A DNA stretch of 64,000 bases, from the NCBI RefSeq assembly GCF_016887965.1, contig NZ_JAFDVD010000015.1, positions 62,001-126,000 of the forward strand, read 5' to 3'. The notes beneath the pieces are model-generated. The model was not told the DNA's origin. It worked only from the letters and a program-made list of their open reading frames with translations, and did no database searches. Numbering within the stretch: the first letter of the stretch is position 1; the number at the start of each line of letters is the position of its first letter. Shown piece by piece: positions 17,549-25,777 of this stretch. Source of the stretch: Phycicoccus sonneratiae (lineage in GTDB: Bacteria; Actinomycetota; Actinomycetes; Actinomycetales; Dermatophilaceae). The translations under genes and the position numbers were made by a program.

Positions 17549-17758
17549 ATGCAGCCCATCGAGGTCCCCACCCAGTGGGAGGACAGCGCCCTGCTCACCT
17601 TCGAGCAGTTCTGCACCCTCATCCACACCCCCCAACGCACCGTCCGCGACTGGCGCCGCCGCGGCGTCGGCCCCCGATGGTCCCGCTTCAACGGCACCGG
17701 ACGCCTCTACACCACCGTCGCCGAAACCCGCCGCTGGCTCGGCATCCCTCGCTCATGA
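17549..17758 (+). CDS. Small helix-turn-helix DNA-binding protein
   Basis: The product has 69 residues and one HTH_17/MerR-like winged motif: LTFEQFCTLIHTPQRTVRDW, RRRGVGPRWSRF, then YTTVAETRRWLGI. It is typical of small Xis-like or AlpA-like regulators in actinobacterial elements. The stop overlaps the start of the following xis gene (ATGA), so the two form one unit. It could regulate excision or the relaxase gene upstream; which is not visible. Confidence 0.78.
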   Translation: MQPIEVPTQWEDSALLTFEQFCTLIHTPQRTVRDWRRRGVGPRWSRFNGTGRLYTTVAETRRWLGIPRS

Positions 17759-17943
17759 CCATCGCCGCCCGTCGCTCATATGAGTCCCTCAGCCAGGCCG
17801 CCGTGCGCACCGGGATCAGCACCAAGACCCTCCGACGGCGCATCGCGGACGGGACTTTGACCGCCTACCGGTGTGGACGGCTCATCCGGCTGGACCCGGA
17901 GGACGTAGACCGGATCTTGGTCAAGGTCCCGAACGGGCGGTGA
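17755..17943 (+). CDS. xis: Excisionase-family HTH protein (Xis)
   Basis: This is a 62-residue protein with the excisionase HTH_17 pattern: LSQAAVRTGISTKTLRRRIA, then LTAYRCGRLIRLDPEDVDRIL. Xis proteins bend DNA near the attachment site and bias tyrosine integrases towards excision. The gene starts inside the stop of the preceding HTH gene. Immediately downstream is a remnant of an integrase 3' end on the opposite strand, so this xis was once convergent with its own int. A degraded second copy lies beside the present integrase. Confidence 0.85.
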   Translation: MTIAARRSYESLSQAAVRTGISTKTLRRRIADGTLTAYRCGRLIRLDPEDVDRILVKVPNGR

Positions 17944-17951
17944 CGGGCCCG

Positions 17952-18002
17952 CTAGTTGCCGCTCGGGTTCGACATCCGGGTGAGCGCCTCGGCGATCTGC
18001 CG
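17952..18002 (-). pseudogene. Remnant of an integrase C terminus
   Basis: Reading leftwards from 18002 gives RQIAEALTRMSNPSGN and a TAG stop. The intact integrase at 19.7-20.8 kb ends RQIADALSRMSNPDGE, so the two tails match at 13 of 16 positions. Everything upstream of these codons is missing. Its position, tail-to-tail with the intact xis gene, is the same as that of the intact integrase relative to the broken xis. The rest of 18003-18145 holds no gene; TAGGGT at 18110-18115 may be a -10 for the next gene. Confidence 0.8.
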
Positions 18003-18145
18003 GGCCTACCGATGACTGTCTGAAGGTCGTTGCCAGGGTGGGGGAATCGGATCTCGACCAGCAGGAGACCGCACCTGCGCCGCGGTCGAAGGGTCGGAGG
18101 TGACCGTCGTAGGGTTATGTCCACCGCGACAACGTCAGGAGGAAA

Positions 18146-19300
18146 ATGGGAGCCAAGGTCCCGGACCGCAGCACCGAGCAGGCCGCACATGTAGAACTGC
18201 GATCAGCCTTGATCCTATCTGTGGCGGTTGCCGGAGCCATCTTTACCGTTGCGCCGTTCATCCTGTCGGCTTTCCTTACGTCGGCATTCGGTCAGTGGCA
18301 AGTGATTTCGTCAACGACCTTGACGAACGTGGGAACCACCCTGATGCTGGCGGCGGTGCTCTTCCTCCTGGAACGTAAATTCACAAAGTCTGTATCTGCC
18401 GCCGCCGAGAGCACCGCGCGGCTGGAAGTTCTTGAGCAAACTAGGGACCTACGTGAGGCTGCTGACGCACTAAGGCAGCGAGTCGACGTCATAGATGCAA
18501 AGCTGGCTGAACGACGCGATGCACGTCTGCGCCAGACGCAGTCCCTTGTGGAGTCGGCGCGCGCGGAAGCTTCGTTCGACGCGTTTGCGCAATTGCTCGA
18601 GAAGGCCAACGACCTCAATGCTTTGTGGCATGGCTCAGTCGTGGTCCCAGCGGGCGCTATGGGCTCACCGCGAGTGCGCGTTTTCTGGGGCGAACGGAGC
18701 CATGCGGTCCTCGTGCACAACATCTTTGACGAAGCCGAACCCGCCATTGAACTCTCTTACGTTGCTCCGGATGAGGAGCAGCAAGGCCCCTTTCGCCCGG
18801 CGCGTTCGCGATGGGTCGCCAGTCAGAGTCCAGCAGAGGCTTTGGACGCGCTCATCTTGGAGATGCAAAGCGCCGGCCACGGGCCGGCCTCTCGCGCGAT
18901 CACTTCACAGATCTTCGAGCATGTCGCCATTGCCGTCGGAGAAGCGATATCTAGTCGAGCGAACGAGCCCAGTTCGTGGATGACCGGTCAACTGGAGGAA
19001 TGGATCGGCGACGGGATGGCCGTTACGAGTAGCGGCCTCGAGGCTCGGCAAGGCGGTTTGCTCATTGCTGCAGAGGATTTTCCGGAGCAGGGACCGGTTG
19101 CGGGACCCGCCTCTCAGAAGAGGAAGCCGGTGCCGTTCTCTCCCCCCTGCCCGTCAGGGGTAGATCCGACCTCGTGGGCCATCGGAATTGATCGTTCTCG
19201 GCCGCATTTTGGTAGGCCTTGGGTGCGCTCGATCAGTGCATCAGAGCATGGTCCGAAGCCATACACGTCGCAAACAACGCCCCGGGGAGACCACCCATGA
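18146..19300 (+). CDS. Hypothetical two-helix membrane protein with coiled coil
   Basis: This 384-residue protein has two predicted membrane helices near the start (LILSVAVAGAIFTVAPFILSA split by a short loop, then TTLMLAAVLFLLERK). A charged coiled coil (about 85-135) and a soluble C-terminal region follow. The last 80 residues are proline-rich and low in order. An AGGAGG ribosome site lies 4 nt before the ATG. Codon use is less GC-biased than in the flagellar genes, which suggests recent transfer. I recognise no family. It lies between the two integration modules as cargo, and an N-terminal membrane plus coiled-coil plan is seen in some phage-exclusion proteins, but that link is speculative. 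Confidence 0.62.
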   Translation: MGAKVPDRSTEQAAHVELRSALILSVAVAGAIFTVAPFILSAFLTSAFGQWQVISSTTLTNVGTTLMLAAVLFLLERKFTKSVSAAAESTARLEVLEQTRDLREAADALRQRVDVIDAKLAERRDARLRQTQSLVESARAEASFDAFAQLLEKANDLNALWHGSVVVPAGAMGSPRVRVFWGERSHAVLVHNIFDEAEPAIELSYVAPDEEQQGPFRPARSRWVASQSPAEALDALILEMQSAGHGPASRAITSQIFEHVAIAVGEAISSRANEPSSWMTGQLEEWIGDGMAVTSSGLEARQGGLLIAAEDFPEQGPVAGPASQKRKPVPFSPPCPSGVDPTSWAIGIDRSRPHFGRPWVRSISASEHGPKPYTSQTTPRGDHP

Positions 19301-19516
19301 TGCTCGACAGGGCTCGCACTCCAGAGTCCGACACGTCCGCTTGAACACCTCCACCTGCCGGGGGCAGCGCTTTAATGGGCGATGAGCAGCACTTTCATAC
19401 ACCGACCTTCGTCTGCGCTGCGGCGGGCCAATTTGGGCGTCCGGTGGCACTTGGTCTCGCCCGGAAGGTCCGGGGCCCATCTCTTCTGTAGGCCTTCCTG
19501 GGGGGAGGTGCCAGAG

Positions 19517-19702
19517 ACGACCACGACTGCACGCCGCTCCCACGAGTCCCTCGCGCAGGCTGCCTGAGCACACCGGGATCAGCACGAAGACGCTTCGCCG
19601 GCCCATCGCTGCTGGAGCTTAGACCGCCTACCGGCGCGGGCGGCCCATCCGGCTAGCCCCCTCATCGACCGGATGATGGTCCGCGTCCCCAACGAGCTGT
19701 GA
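19517..19702 (+). pseudogene. Degraded excisionase gene
   Basis: The DNA aligns along its whole length with the intact xis at 17755-17943. ACG replaces the start ATG, a one-base shift brings in a stop at 19564-19566 right after the SHESLAQAA segment, and a TAG stands where the intact gene has TTG. The 3' end again reads RVPNEL and stops 8 bases before the integrase stop. It is tail-to-tail with the intact integrase. The preceding 19301-19516 contains no gene I can support. Confidence 0.82.
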
Positions 19703-19710
19703 CCGAACCG

Positions 19711-20832
19711 CTACTCGCCGTCCGGGTTGGACATCCGCGAGAGCGCGTCGGCGATCTGGCGGTCACGGCCCTGCGCCGCGTGCTGGTAGCGCAACGCGGC
19801 GTTGACGCTGCTGTGACCGAGGCGCTGCTGCAGCTCGGCCAGGGTGGCGCCCGCCATCGCGGCCATGGTGGCTCCGGTGTGACGGAGGTCGTGCAGCCGA
19901 AGGTCCGGGCGACCGGCCGCCTCACGAGCAGCCCGCCACGGCTTGTACAGAGTCGACGGCTGGAGACTCGACACCCCGTCTGCGCCGGGGAAGAGCAGCG
20001 CCTCCGCATCCACACCCGTGAAGGTGTCGAGGTGGTGAGCGATCGCGGGCAGGACGTGCGGAGGGACGGCGACCGTCCGCGTCCCCGCTGCGGACTTCGG
20101 GGTCCCGATGACCGGGCGGCCGCGGACCTGGGACACGGCCCGCTCCACCCGCACGGTTCCGGCCCGAAGGTCGAAGTCCCGTCGGCGGAGCTCCAGGAGC
20201 TCACCGGCTCGCAAGGCACACCACGCGCCGAGGAGGACCAGGGCGCGGTACCGCTCGGGCATCGCCTCGACGACGGCCTCTATCTCCTCGACCGATGCCG
20301 GTCGGACCTCGCGGGCCCGCGTCGTGTTCGACGCCCCGCGGATGCGGCACGGGTTGGTCGCGACCAGGTCGTCCGACAACGCGGTGTTGAAGATCGCCTT
20401 GAGCAGCGCATAGGACCGGGCGCGGACGGTCGGTGTGCTCGGGTCCATCGCGCCCCACCACGCGCGGACGTCAGCGGGAGTCACGGCGACCAGCGGCTGC
20501 TCACCGAAGTTCGGGAGGAGATACCGCGCCAGGAGGTGCTCGTAGCCCTCACGCGTCTTCGGCTTGATGCCTCGAGTGGCGACCCAAGAGGCCGAGTAGC
20601 CGGCGAAGGTCACGACCGATGGTTCGGGCGCCGGCGGCTCGGGGCGCTTCCACTCCCCCAGGATGATGCGTTGCCGTTCGAGGCCGAGCCATCCTTCGGC
20701 GTCACCCTTGGAGAGGAAGGTCATCGGGGCATTGAGCCGCCGCAGGTCGGGCGCCACGTAGCTCGCCTGCCACCGCCCCGAGGGCAACCTGCGGATGCGC
20801 CCGAAGCCTCGGCGGCCGCTACGCCCGGCCAC
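19711..20832 (-). CDS. int: Site-specific tyrosine integrase
   Basis: This is a phage-type tyrosine recombinase of 373 residues. Residues 1-60 are the N-terminal arm-binding part (RRLPSGRWQASYVAPDLRR), about 75-160 the SAM-like core-binding domain (VTFAGYSASWVATRGIKPKT), and 180-360 the catalytic domain. The catalytic set is visible: arginine in WCALRAGELL, HxxR in LHDLRHTGAT, and LGHSS with the nucleophile in ALRYQHAA. It starts with GTG and lies 162 bp from the tRNA-Thr that serves as attachment site. Its original excisionase is broken (19517-19702), so excision may depend on the related Xis 1.8 kb away. Confidence 0.95.
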   Translation of the reverse strand: MAGRSGRRGFGRIRRLPSGRWQASYVAPDLRRLNAPMTFLSKGDAEGWLGLERQRIILGEWKRPEPPAPEPSVVTFAGYSASWVATRGIKPKTREGYEHLLARYLLPNFGEQPLVAVTPADVRAWWGAMDPSTPTVRARSYALLKAIFNTALSDDLVATNPCRIRGASNTTRAREVRPASVEEIEAVVEAMPERYRALVLLGAWCALRAGELLELRRRDFDLRAGTVRVERAVSQVRGRPVIGTPKSAAGTRTVAVPPHVLPAIAHHLDTFTGVDAEALLFPGADGVSSLQPSTLYKPWRAAREAAGRPDLRLHDLRHTGATMAAMAGATLAELQQRLGHSSVNAALRYQHAAQGRDRQIADALSRMSNPDGE

Positions 20833-20857
20833 GGCCCGACCCCCTCGTCAGCGGCGA

Positions 20858-20889
20858 TCCGTGCCGCCCGCGTGCCATCTGCGTGCCAT
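20858..20889. repeat. Integrase arm-type repeat candidates between int and the tRNA
   Basis: The segment 20858-20879 (TCCGTGCCGCC, two bases, CGTGCCATC) matches 815-836, left of the distal att site, at 20 of 22 positions. Its last part GCGTGCCAT is repeated at 20881-20889 and again at 1022-1030, inside the left end of the element. Short direct repeats beside att sites are typical arm-binding sites for tyrosine integrases; binding is inferred. The rest of 20833-20994 shows nothing else. Confidence 0.45.
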
Positions 20890-20994
20890 ATCCCTGGCTC
20901 GTGCCGTCCACCCGTGACCACCTCTGTCCGCCCGCTCGAGAGCGTCTTGGGAGGCATTTTCCCAGGTGAGAGGGCATACGACAAGGCTGTGCGG

Positions 20995-21039
20995 TGGAGC
21001 TGGCGGGGGGACTCGAACCCCCAACCCCCTGTTTACAAG
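20995..21039. repeat. Proximal attachment site within the tRNA-Thr 3' part
   Basis: This 45-bp segment is identical to 893-937. It covers the tRNA from the anticodon loop to the 3' CCA, so insertion leaves an intact tRNA. It is the integrase-proximal end of the element. Confidence 0.92.
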
Positions 21040-21070
21040 ACAGGTGCGCTACCGGTTGCGCCACGCCAGC
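20995..21070 (-). tRNA. tRNA-Thr (anticodon TGT)
   Basis: The acceptor strands GCTGGCG (21070-21064) and CGCCAGC (21005-20999) pair perfectly. The anticodon arm CCTGT-CTTGTAA-ACAGG shows anticodon TGT, which reads ACA threonine codons. The T arm GGGGG-TTCGAGT-CCCCC is canonical. The discriminator is T (20998) and CCA is encoded (20997-20995). The mature part is 73 nt. The gene was the integration target and has been restored by the element. Confidence 0.96.
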
Positions 21071-21131
21071 GGGCCGGTCGGTGACCGGCGGCCACACACT
21101 CTATCCGTCGGCCACCGCACCCCGAGGACCG

Positions 21132-21425
21132 TCAACCGGCGGGCGCAGCGTCGCTCGGCTCGGCCGGCGGTTCCGCACCCGCGGAGGCACCCGGAGGAGC
21201 AGCGGCCCGACGGACCGGCGGCGAACCGCGGAGCACTGACACGACGACACCCACCCCGGCCACCGCCGCCGTCCAGGCCAGCCCGAAGCGCAGCAGGGCC
21301 TCGTCCACGGACAGGTTGCCCCGGTACACGAGCAGCGCGGCGGGGGCGAACATCAGCACCCCGAACAGCGCCCCGAACCCGAAGCGCTCCGGGGAGTGCG
21401 CCGCCCGTCGGCCGCCGCGCGACAC
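21132..21425 (-). CDS. Small membrane protein downstream of flhA
   Basis: The product has 97 residues with two predicted membrane helices (FGALFGVLMFAPAALLVYRG and FGLAWTAAVAGVGVVVSVL) and a disordered Ala/Pro-rich tail. It starts with GTG one base after the flhA stop, so it is the last gene of the flagellar operon and probably co-translated. I recognise no flagellar family; it may act in motility or simply share the transcript. Confidence 0.65.
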   Translation of the reverse strand: MSRGGRRAAHSPERFGFGALFGVLMFAPAALLVYRGNLSVDEALLRFGLAWTAAVAGVGVVVSVLRGSPPVRRAAAPPGASAGAEPPAEPSDAAPAG

Positions 21426-21426
21426 G

Positions 21427-23511
21427 TCAGCCCACCGCCTGGACCGGCGAGGCGCCGGCCGGCTCGACGTCGACGACGCCGGCCGTCGTCAGCCGCAGGT
21501 GGCCGCCGAGCTCCTGGTAGGCGAGCACCGCGAGCTGCGGCGCCGTCGACTCGACGAGCCGGCGCACCGGTCGGCGCAGCGGCTGCGCGCAGACGAGCAC
21601 CGGCTGCACACCGGTCTCCTCGACCGAGCGCGACACCCGTGCCGCCTCGGTGACGACGCGCTCCACGAGGAACGGGTCGAGGGCCAGCTGCACCCCCGAC
21701 TCGGACGGCCGCAGGGCCTCGAGCAGTCGCTGCTCGAGCCGCGGCTCGAAGGTCAGGACGTGCAGGTCCCCACCGGCGGCGTGCGACGCCGCGATCGCCG
21801 GGCCGAGCGCGAGCCGGGCCGCCTCGACGAGGCCGTCGGCGTCGGTGGACACCCTGGCGCGCAACGAGATCGCCTCGAAGATGCGCACGAGGTCGCGGAT
21901 GGCGACGCCCTCGGCGAGCAGCCCCTTGAGGCAGCGCTGCACCTCCCCGAGCGACAGCGGCGAGGGCGTCAGCTCGTCGACGACCTGGGGGTGGGTGGCG
22001 CGCACCGCGTCGACGAGGAGCTTGACGTCCTCGCGACCCAGCAGGTCGGCGGCGTGCCGCCGCACGGTCTCCGCGAGGTGCGTCGTGATGACCGACGACC
22101 GGTCGACGACCGTGCCGTCGAGGGCCTCGGCCCGACCGCGCAGGTGCGCGGCGACCCACTTGGCCTCGAGGCCGAAGACCGGCTCGCGCGTCGGCGTGCC
22201 GTCGAGGTGGTGCACGGCGTCGCCGATGACGAGCACGTGCCCGGCCGGCGCCTCGCCGCGGGCGACCTCGACCCCGTGGACCCGGATCGCGTAGGTGTGC
22301 GACGGCAGGTCGAGGTTGTCTCGGGTGCGCACGAGCGGGATGACGATGCCGAGCTCCATCGCGAGCTTGCGGCGCAGCGCCTTGACCCGGCCGAGCAGGT
22401 CGCCGCCGTTGTCGGCGTCGACGAGCCCGATGAGGTCGAAGGCCAGCTCGAGCTCGAGCGGCTCGACGCGGATGTCCTGCGCGAGCACCTCGGGGCTGTC
22501 CGGCGACGGCTCGTCCCGGCGCGCCTCGGCGGCCTCCTGGGCCTTGCGCGCGGCCTCGCGCTCCTCGAGCTTGGGCATCGAGCGGGCGAGCACGAGCGCG
22601 CCGCCGCCGACGAGGAGGAACGGCAGCTTCGGCAGCGACGGCACGAGCGCGAGCCCCATGATGACGACGCCGGCCAGCTGGATGGCGCCGCGCTGGGCCC
22701 CGAACTGGTGGAGGATGTCCCCGCCCATGTCCCGGTCGGTCGCGGCGCGGGTGACGATGATGCCCGTCGACATCGAGAGCAGCAGGGCCGGGATCTGCGA
22801 GACGAGGCCGTCGCCGACCGACAGCAGGCTGTACGTGGCGACCGCGTCGCCGACCGCCTGGCCGTTCTGCACGACGCCGATGACCAGACCGCCGATGAGG
22901 TTGACGAGCGTGATGACGATGGCGGCGATCGCGTCGCCCTTGACGAACTTCGACGCACCGTCCATCGCGCCGTAGAAGTCTGCCTCGGCGGCGACGTCGG
23001 CCCGGCGCTGACGGGCCTGCGCCTCGTCGATGAGGCCGGAGTTGAGGTCGGCGTCGATGGCCATCTGCTTGCCGGGCATCGCGTCGAGGGTGAACCGCGC
23101 GGCGACCTCGGCCACGCGCCCCGCACCGTTGGTGATGACGACGAACTGGATGACGACGAGGATGAGGAAGATGACGAGCCCGACGACGATCGAGCTGCCG
23201 ACGACGACGTGACCGAAGGCTTCGATCACCTTGCCCGCGAACCCGTCGACGAGGACGAGGCGGGTCGCGCTGACGTTGAGCGCCAGCCGGAACAGCGTGG
23301 CGACGAGCAGCAGCGACGGGAAGACCGCGAAGTCGAGCGGCCGGGTGACCCGCAGCGCGACGAGCAGGACGAGCACGGCGAGCGTGAGGTTGAGCGCCAG
23401 GAGCAGGTCGAGGACCATGCTCGGCACCGGCACGACCATGAGGACGACGACGGCGACGACGGCCGCGGGGATGCCGATCTGGCTCATCCGCACCGACCGG
23501 GCGGTCTTCAT
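21427..23511 (-). CDS. flhA: Flagellar type III export gate protein FlhA
   Basis: FlhA is the large membrane component of the flagellar export gate; its cytosolic domain docks chaperone-substrate complexes. The 694-residue product has the family N terminus (IGIPAAVVAVVVLMVVP), eight predicted membrane helices and the FHIPEP-region signature LFRLALNVSATRLVL. The loop DAMPGKQMAIDADLNSGLI, which is almost invariant in FlhA, follows, then a large cytosolic domain from about residue 330. It has its own sigma-28-type promoter in the flhB-flhA gap, so it can be expressed apart from the long operon. Confidence 0.97.
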   Translation of the reverse strand: MKTARSVRMSQIGIPAAVVAVVVLMVVPVPSMVLDLLLALNLTLAVLVLLVALRVTRPLDFAVFPSLLLVATLFRLALNVSATRLVLVDGFAGKVIEAFGHVVVGSSIVVGLVIFLILVVIQFVVITNGAGRVAEVAARFTLDAMPGKQMAIDADLNSGLIDEAQARQRRADVAAEADFYGAMDGASKFVKGDAIAAIVITLVNLIGGLVIGVVQNGQAVGDAVATYSLLSVGDGLVSQIPALLLSMSTGIIVTRAATDRDMGGDILHQFGAQRGAIQLAGVVIMGLALVPSLPKLPFLLVGGGALVLARSMPKLEEREAARKAQEAAEARRDEPSPDSPEVLAQDIRVEPLELELAFDLIGLVDADNGGDLLGRVKALRRKLAMELGIVIPLVRTRDNLDLPSHTYAIRVHGVEVARGEAPAGHVLVIGDAVHHLDGTPTREPVFGLEAKWVAAHLRGRAEALDGTVVDRSSVITTHLAETVRRHAADLLGREDVKLLVDAVRATHPQVVDELTPSPLSLGEVQRCLKGLLAEGVAIRDLVRIFEAISLRARVSTDADGLVEAARLALGPAIAASHAAGGDLHVLTFEPRLEQRLLEALRPSESGVQLALDPFLVERVVTEAARVSRSVEETGVQPVLVCAQPLRRPVRRLVESTAPQLAVLAYQELGGHLRLTTAGVVDVEPAGASPVQAVG

Positions 23512-23560
23512 CGCACCTCGCCGAGGTCGGGGGCAGGGGTCGTGGCAGTCATCTCGGGTC

Positions 23561-23591
23561 CCTCATCGGCAGCGCCGCCCCGGACCTGAGG
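23561..23591 (-). promoter_or_regulatory. Sigma-28-type promoter of flhA
   Basis: On the minus strand CCTCAGGTC (23591-23583), a 12-bp spacer and GCCGATGAGG (23570-23561) match the shared flagellar promoter of this cluster and the FliA/WhiG form (TAAA-N15-GCCGATAA). The predicted start leaves a leader of about 40 nt before flhA. It lies in the 90-bp gap after flhB. Confidence 0.8.
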
Positions 23592-23601
23592 CATCCGGGA
23601 C

Positions 23602-24711
23602 TCAGACGGCCACACCGACGCGCTCCCGACCCGCGGCCGGGTTGCGGTGCACCCCGCCGACCACCCCGCGCCGCCTGAGCCCGAGGACGAAGACGAACAC
23701 CCCGGCGACGGCGTCGAACAGCTCCGAGGGGATCTCGTCGCCGATGTCGCAGAGCCGGAAGACGGTGCGCGCCAAGGGAACGTCCTCGACCATCGGCAGC
23801 CGCAGCTCGGCCGCCTCCTCGCGGATGCGGGCCGCCGCGGCTCCGGCCCCGCGGGCCACGACCCGTGGTGCCCCGAGCCCCGGCTCGTACTTCAGCGCGA
23901 CGGCGACGTGCGTCGGGTTGACGAGGACGACGTCGGCCGAGGAGAGGTCGGCGAGCATCCGGTTGCGGCTCATCGCCCGCTGCTTGCCGCGGATCATCCC
24001 CTTGAGGAACGGGTCGCCGTCGGTCTGCTTGTGCTCGCGCTTCACCTCGTCCGGCGACATCTTCAGCGAGGTCCCGATCCGCCGGCGCTCGGCGGCGTAG
24101 TCGGCCGCCGCGAGGACGAGCCCGACGCCGGCAACCACCCGCAGGACGTGCGTCGCCGCCCCGACGGCCGCGGCCGCCGCGGCCCCGAGCGACCACGACC
24201 CCGAGCTCGTCATGAGGACGGCGGCGTCGCGCAGCTGGGTGTAGCCGATCCACCCGAAGACGACGAACTTGAGCATCGTCTTGGCGAAGGTCCACGCCGA
24301 GTGCGCCGACACGAGCTGCTTGAGCCCCTTGCCGGGGTTGAGCACCGAGAACCGGGGCTTGAACTTGCCGGGGTACACCCGCAGGCCGCCCTGCGCCGCG
24401 TTGCTCACGAGCGCCGCGGCGACCATGACGCCGAAGAACGGCGCGAGGAGCCAGAGCGCGTCGACGCCGGCCTGCCGCATCACCGTGATGCCGCGCTCCG
24501 GCCGCGGGTCGAGGACGACCTCGCGCACCCCCTGGAGCAGGTCGGCCACCAGCTCGCCGAGCCCGTGCACCAGCCGGGGCAAAAGGATCGAGGCGAGCAG
24601 CACCGCCGTCCAGGCGCTCAGCTCGACGGTCCGCGGTACCTGGCCGTCGCGGCGGGCCTTCTTGAGCCGCTGGGGTGTCGGCTTCTCGGTCTTCGACGCC
24701 TTGTCGCTCAC
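23602..24711 (-). CDS. flhB: Flagellar export switch protein FlhB
   Basis: FlhB switches export from hook to filament substrates. The 369-residue product begins with the family motif EKPTPQRLKKARRDGQVPRT, has four membrane helices, and carries the autocleavage site NPTHVAVALKY in the cytosolic domain (cleavage between N and P). The connecting MSPDEVKREHKQTDGDP segment is also typical. It follows fliR with a 7-nt gap in the fliOPQR-flhB order. The C-terminal tail is extended by about 20 residues. Confidence 0.97.
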   Translation of the reverse strand: MSDKASKTEKPTPQRLKKARRDGQVPRTVELSAWTAVLLASILLPRLVHGLGELVADLLQGVREVVLDPRPERGITVMRQAGVDALWLLAPFFGVMVAAALVSNAAQGGLRVYPGKFKPRFSVLNPGKGLKQLVSAHSAWTFAKTMLKFVVFGWIGYTQLRDAAVLMTSSGSWSLGAAAAAAVGAATHVLRVVAGVGLVLAAADYAAERRRIGTSLKMSPDEVKREHKQTDGDPFLKGMIRGKQRAMSRNRMLADLSSADVVLVNPTHVAVALKYEPGLGAPRVVARGAGAAAARIREEAAELRLPMVEDVPLARTVFRLCDIGDEIPSELFDAVAGVFVFVLGLRRRGVVGGVHRNPAAGRERVGVAV

Positions 24712-24718
24712 CGCCGCC

Positions 24719-25498
24719 TCACCCCGCCGCGCCCATCATCCGGGCCACCGACGTCATGTCCCGGCCGGCCTGGTCGAGGATGCCGCTCACGACGCCGGGG
24801 AGCATCGCGAAGGCGATCCCCGCGAAGCTGATCGCGAGGATGATCTTCACCGGGAAGCTGATCGCGAAGATGTTGAGCGTCGGCACGGCCCGCGACACCA
24901 GCCCCAGCGCGACCTCCGAGAGGAAGAGCACGACGAGCACCGGCGCCGCCACCTGCAGCGCACCGCCGAGGAAGGTGCCGACCTCCTCGGTGACGAGCCG
25001 GGTGAGGTCGCCGAGGGCCATCGGGTGCAGCGGCACGACACCGAAGGTCGAGACCAGGCCGCGGACGAGGAACAGGTGGCCCCCCGACGCGAACAGCAGC
25101 GTGACGGCCAGCAGCTGCTGGATGCGTCCGAACATGCTCGACGAGACGTTGGAGAGCGGGTCGTACAGGCTGGCGAGGGTGAAGCCGCTCGCGAGGTCGA
25201 GCAGCTCGCCGGCGGCCTGCACCACGGCGAAGGCCGCGAGGACGACGAAGCCCATGACCGCCCCGACCGCCGCCTGGTACAGCGTGGCGCCGGCGAGCGG
25301 CAGCAGCTCGAGGGCCGGGGTGGCCTGCCCGCGCAGGGCGGGCATGACGGCCAGGGCCAGGGCCAGCGCGAGCCCCGCCTTGACGCGGACCGGCACGGCC
25401 TTGCTGCTGAACGGCGGCGCGAGGAGGAAGAACGCCGAGAGCCGCACCGTCGCGAGGAGCATCGTGACGAAGGTGTCCGCGGCGAGCGTGACGGTCAT
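24719..25498 (-). CDS. fliR: Flagellar export gate protein FliR
   Basis: FliR forms the export gate pore with FliP and FliQ. The 259-residue product has six predicted membrane helices, the segment RLSAFFLLAPPFSSKAVPVRVKAG near the start (shown in part), and the C-terminal LNIFAISFPVKI block that marks FliR/SctT proteins. Its start shares one base with the fliQ stop (TGATG). Confidence 0.95.
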   Translation of the reverse strand: MTVTLAADTFVTMLLATVRLSAFFLLAPPFSSKAVPVRVKAGLALALALAVMPALRGQATPALELLPLAGATLYQAAVGAVMGFVVLAAFAVVQAAGELLDLASGFTLASLYDPLSNVSSSMFGRIQQLLAVTLLFASGGHLFLVRGLVSTFGVVPLHPMALGDLTRLVTEEVGTFLGGALQVAAPVLVVLFLSEVALGLVSRAVPTLNIFAISFPVKIILAISFAGIAFAMLPGVVSGILDQAGRDMTSVARMMGAAG

Positions 25499-25767
25499 CA
25501 GGCGAGCAGCTGCGGCAGCATCGCGAACATGCTGCGGGTGAAGGCCACCGCCTCGGCGAGCATCCAGTGCCCCGCGACGACGAGCACGACGGCGACGCCG
25601 AGCAGCTTGGGCACGAAGCTCAGCGTCACCTCCTGCACCTGGGTCACGGCCTGGAACAGCGAGATGACGAACCCGATGGCCAGGGCGGTGAGCAGCACCG
25701 GCAGGGCGAGCTTGGCGCTGACGATCATCGCCTGCACCCCGATGTGCACGATGTCGGCGTCGGTCAT
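25498..25767 (-). CDS. fliQ: Flagellar export gate protein FliQ
   Basis: FliQ is the small export gate subunit. The 89-residue product has two membrane helices (LALPVLLTALAIGFVISLFQ and LLGVAVVLVVAGHWMLAEAV) and the conserved SLFQAVTQVQEVTLSFVPK stretch. Size and order, fliP-fliQ-fliR, are standard. Confidence 0.95.
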   Translation of the reverse strand: MTDADIVHIGVQAMIVSAKLALPVLLTALAIGFVISLFQAVTQVQEVTLSFVPKLLGVAVVLVVAGHWMLAEAVAFTRSMFAMLPQLLA

Positions 25768-25777
25768 CGCGTCCCCC

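Larger units (their letters stand above)
893..21039. mobile_element. About 20.1-kb integrative mobilizable element carrying a defence island, in tRNA-Thr
   Basis: The boundaries are the perfect 45-bp direct repeats. The cargo in order is AbiEii/AbiEi, a relaxase fragment, a STAND-like NTPase, a type I R-M operon, a MobF relaxase, two HTH genes, a membrane protein, a decayed xis and a tyrosine integrase. No VirB4, coupling protein or other mating-pair genes are present, so transfer would need a helper. The NTPase and the 18-kb membrane gene look less GC-rich than the flagellar genes beyond the tRNA. The two integration modules and two relaxases of different lineage suggest a composite element built from successive insertions. 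Confidence 0.88.

Noticed and set aside
19382-19567. Short plus-strand frame before the integrase
   Set aside because: Its end is the first part of the broken xis in frame with unrelated upstream sequence; better described as a pseudogene.
21316-23589. Long plus-strand frame opposite flhA
   Set aside because: It is an Arg/Asp/Glu-rich shadow of a clear flhA gene.
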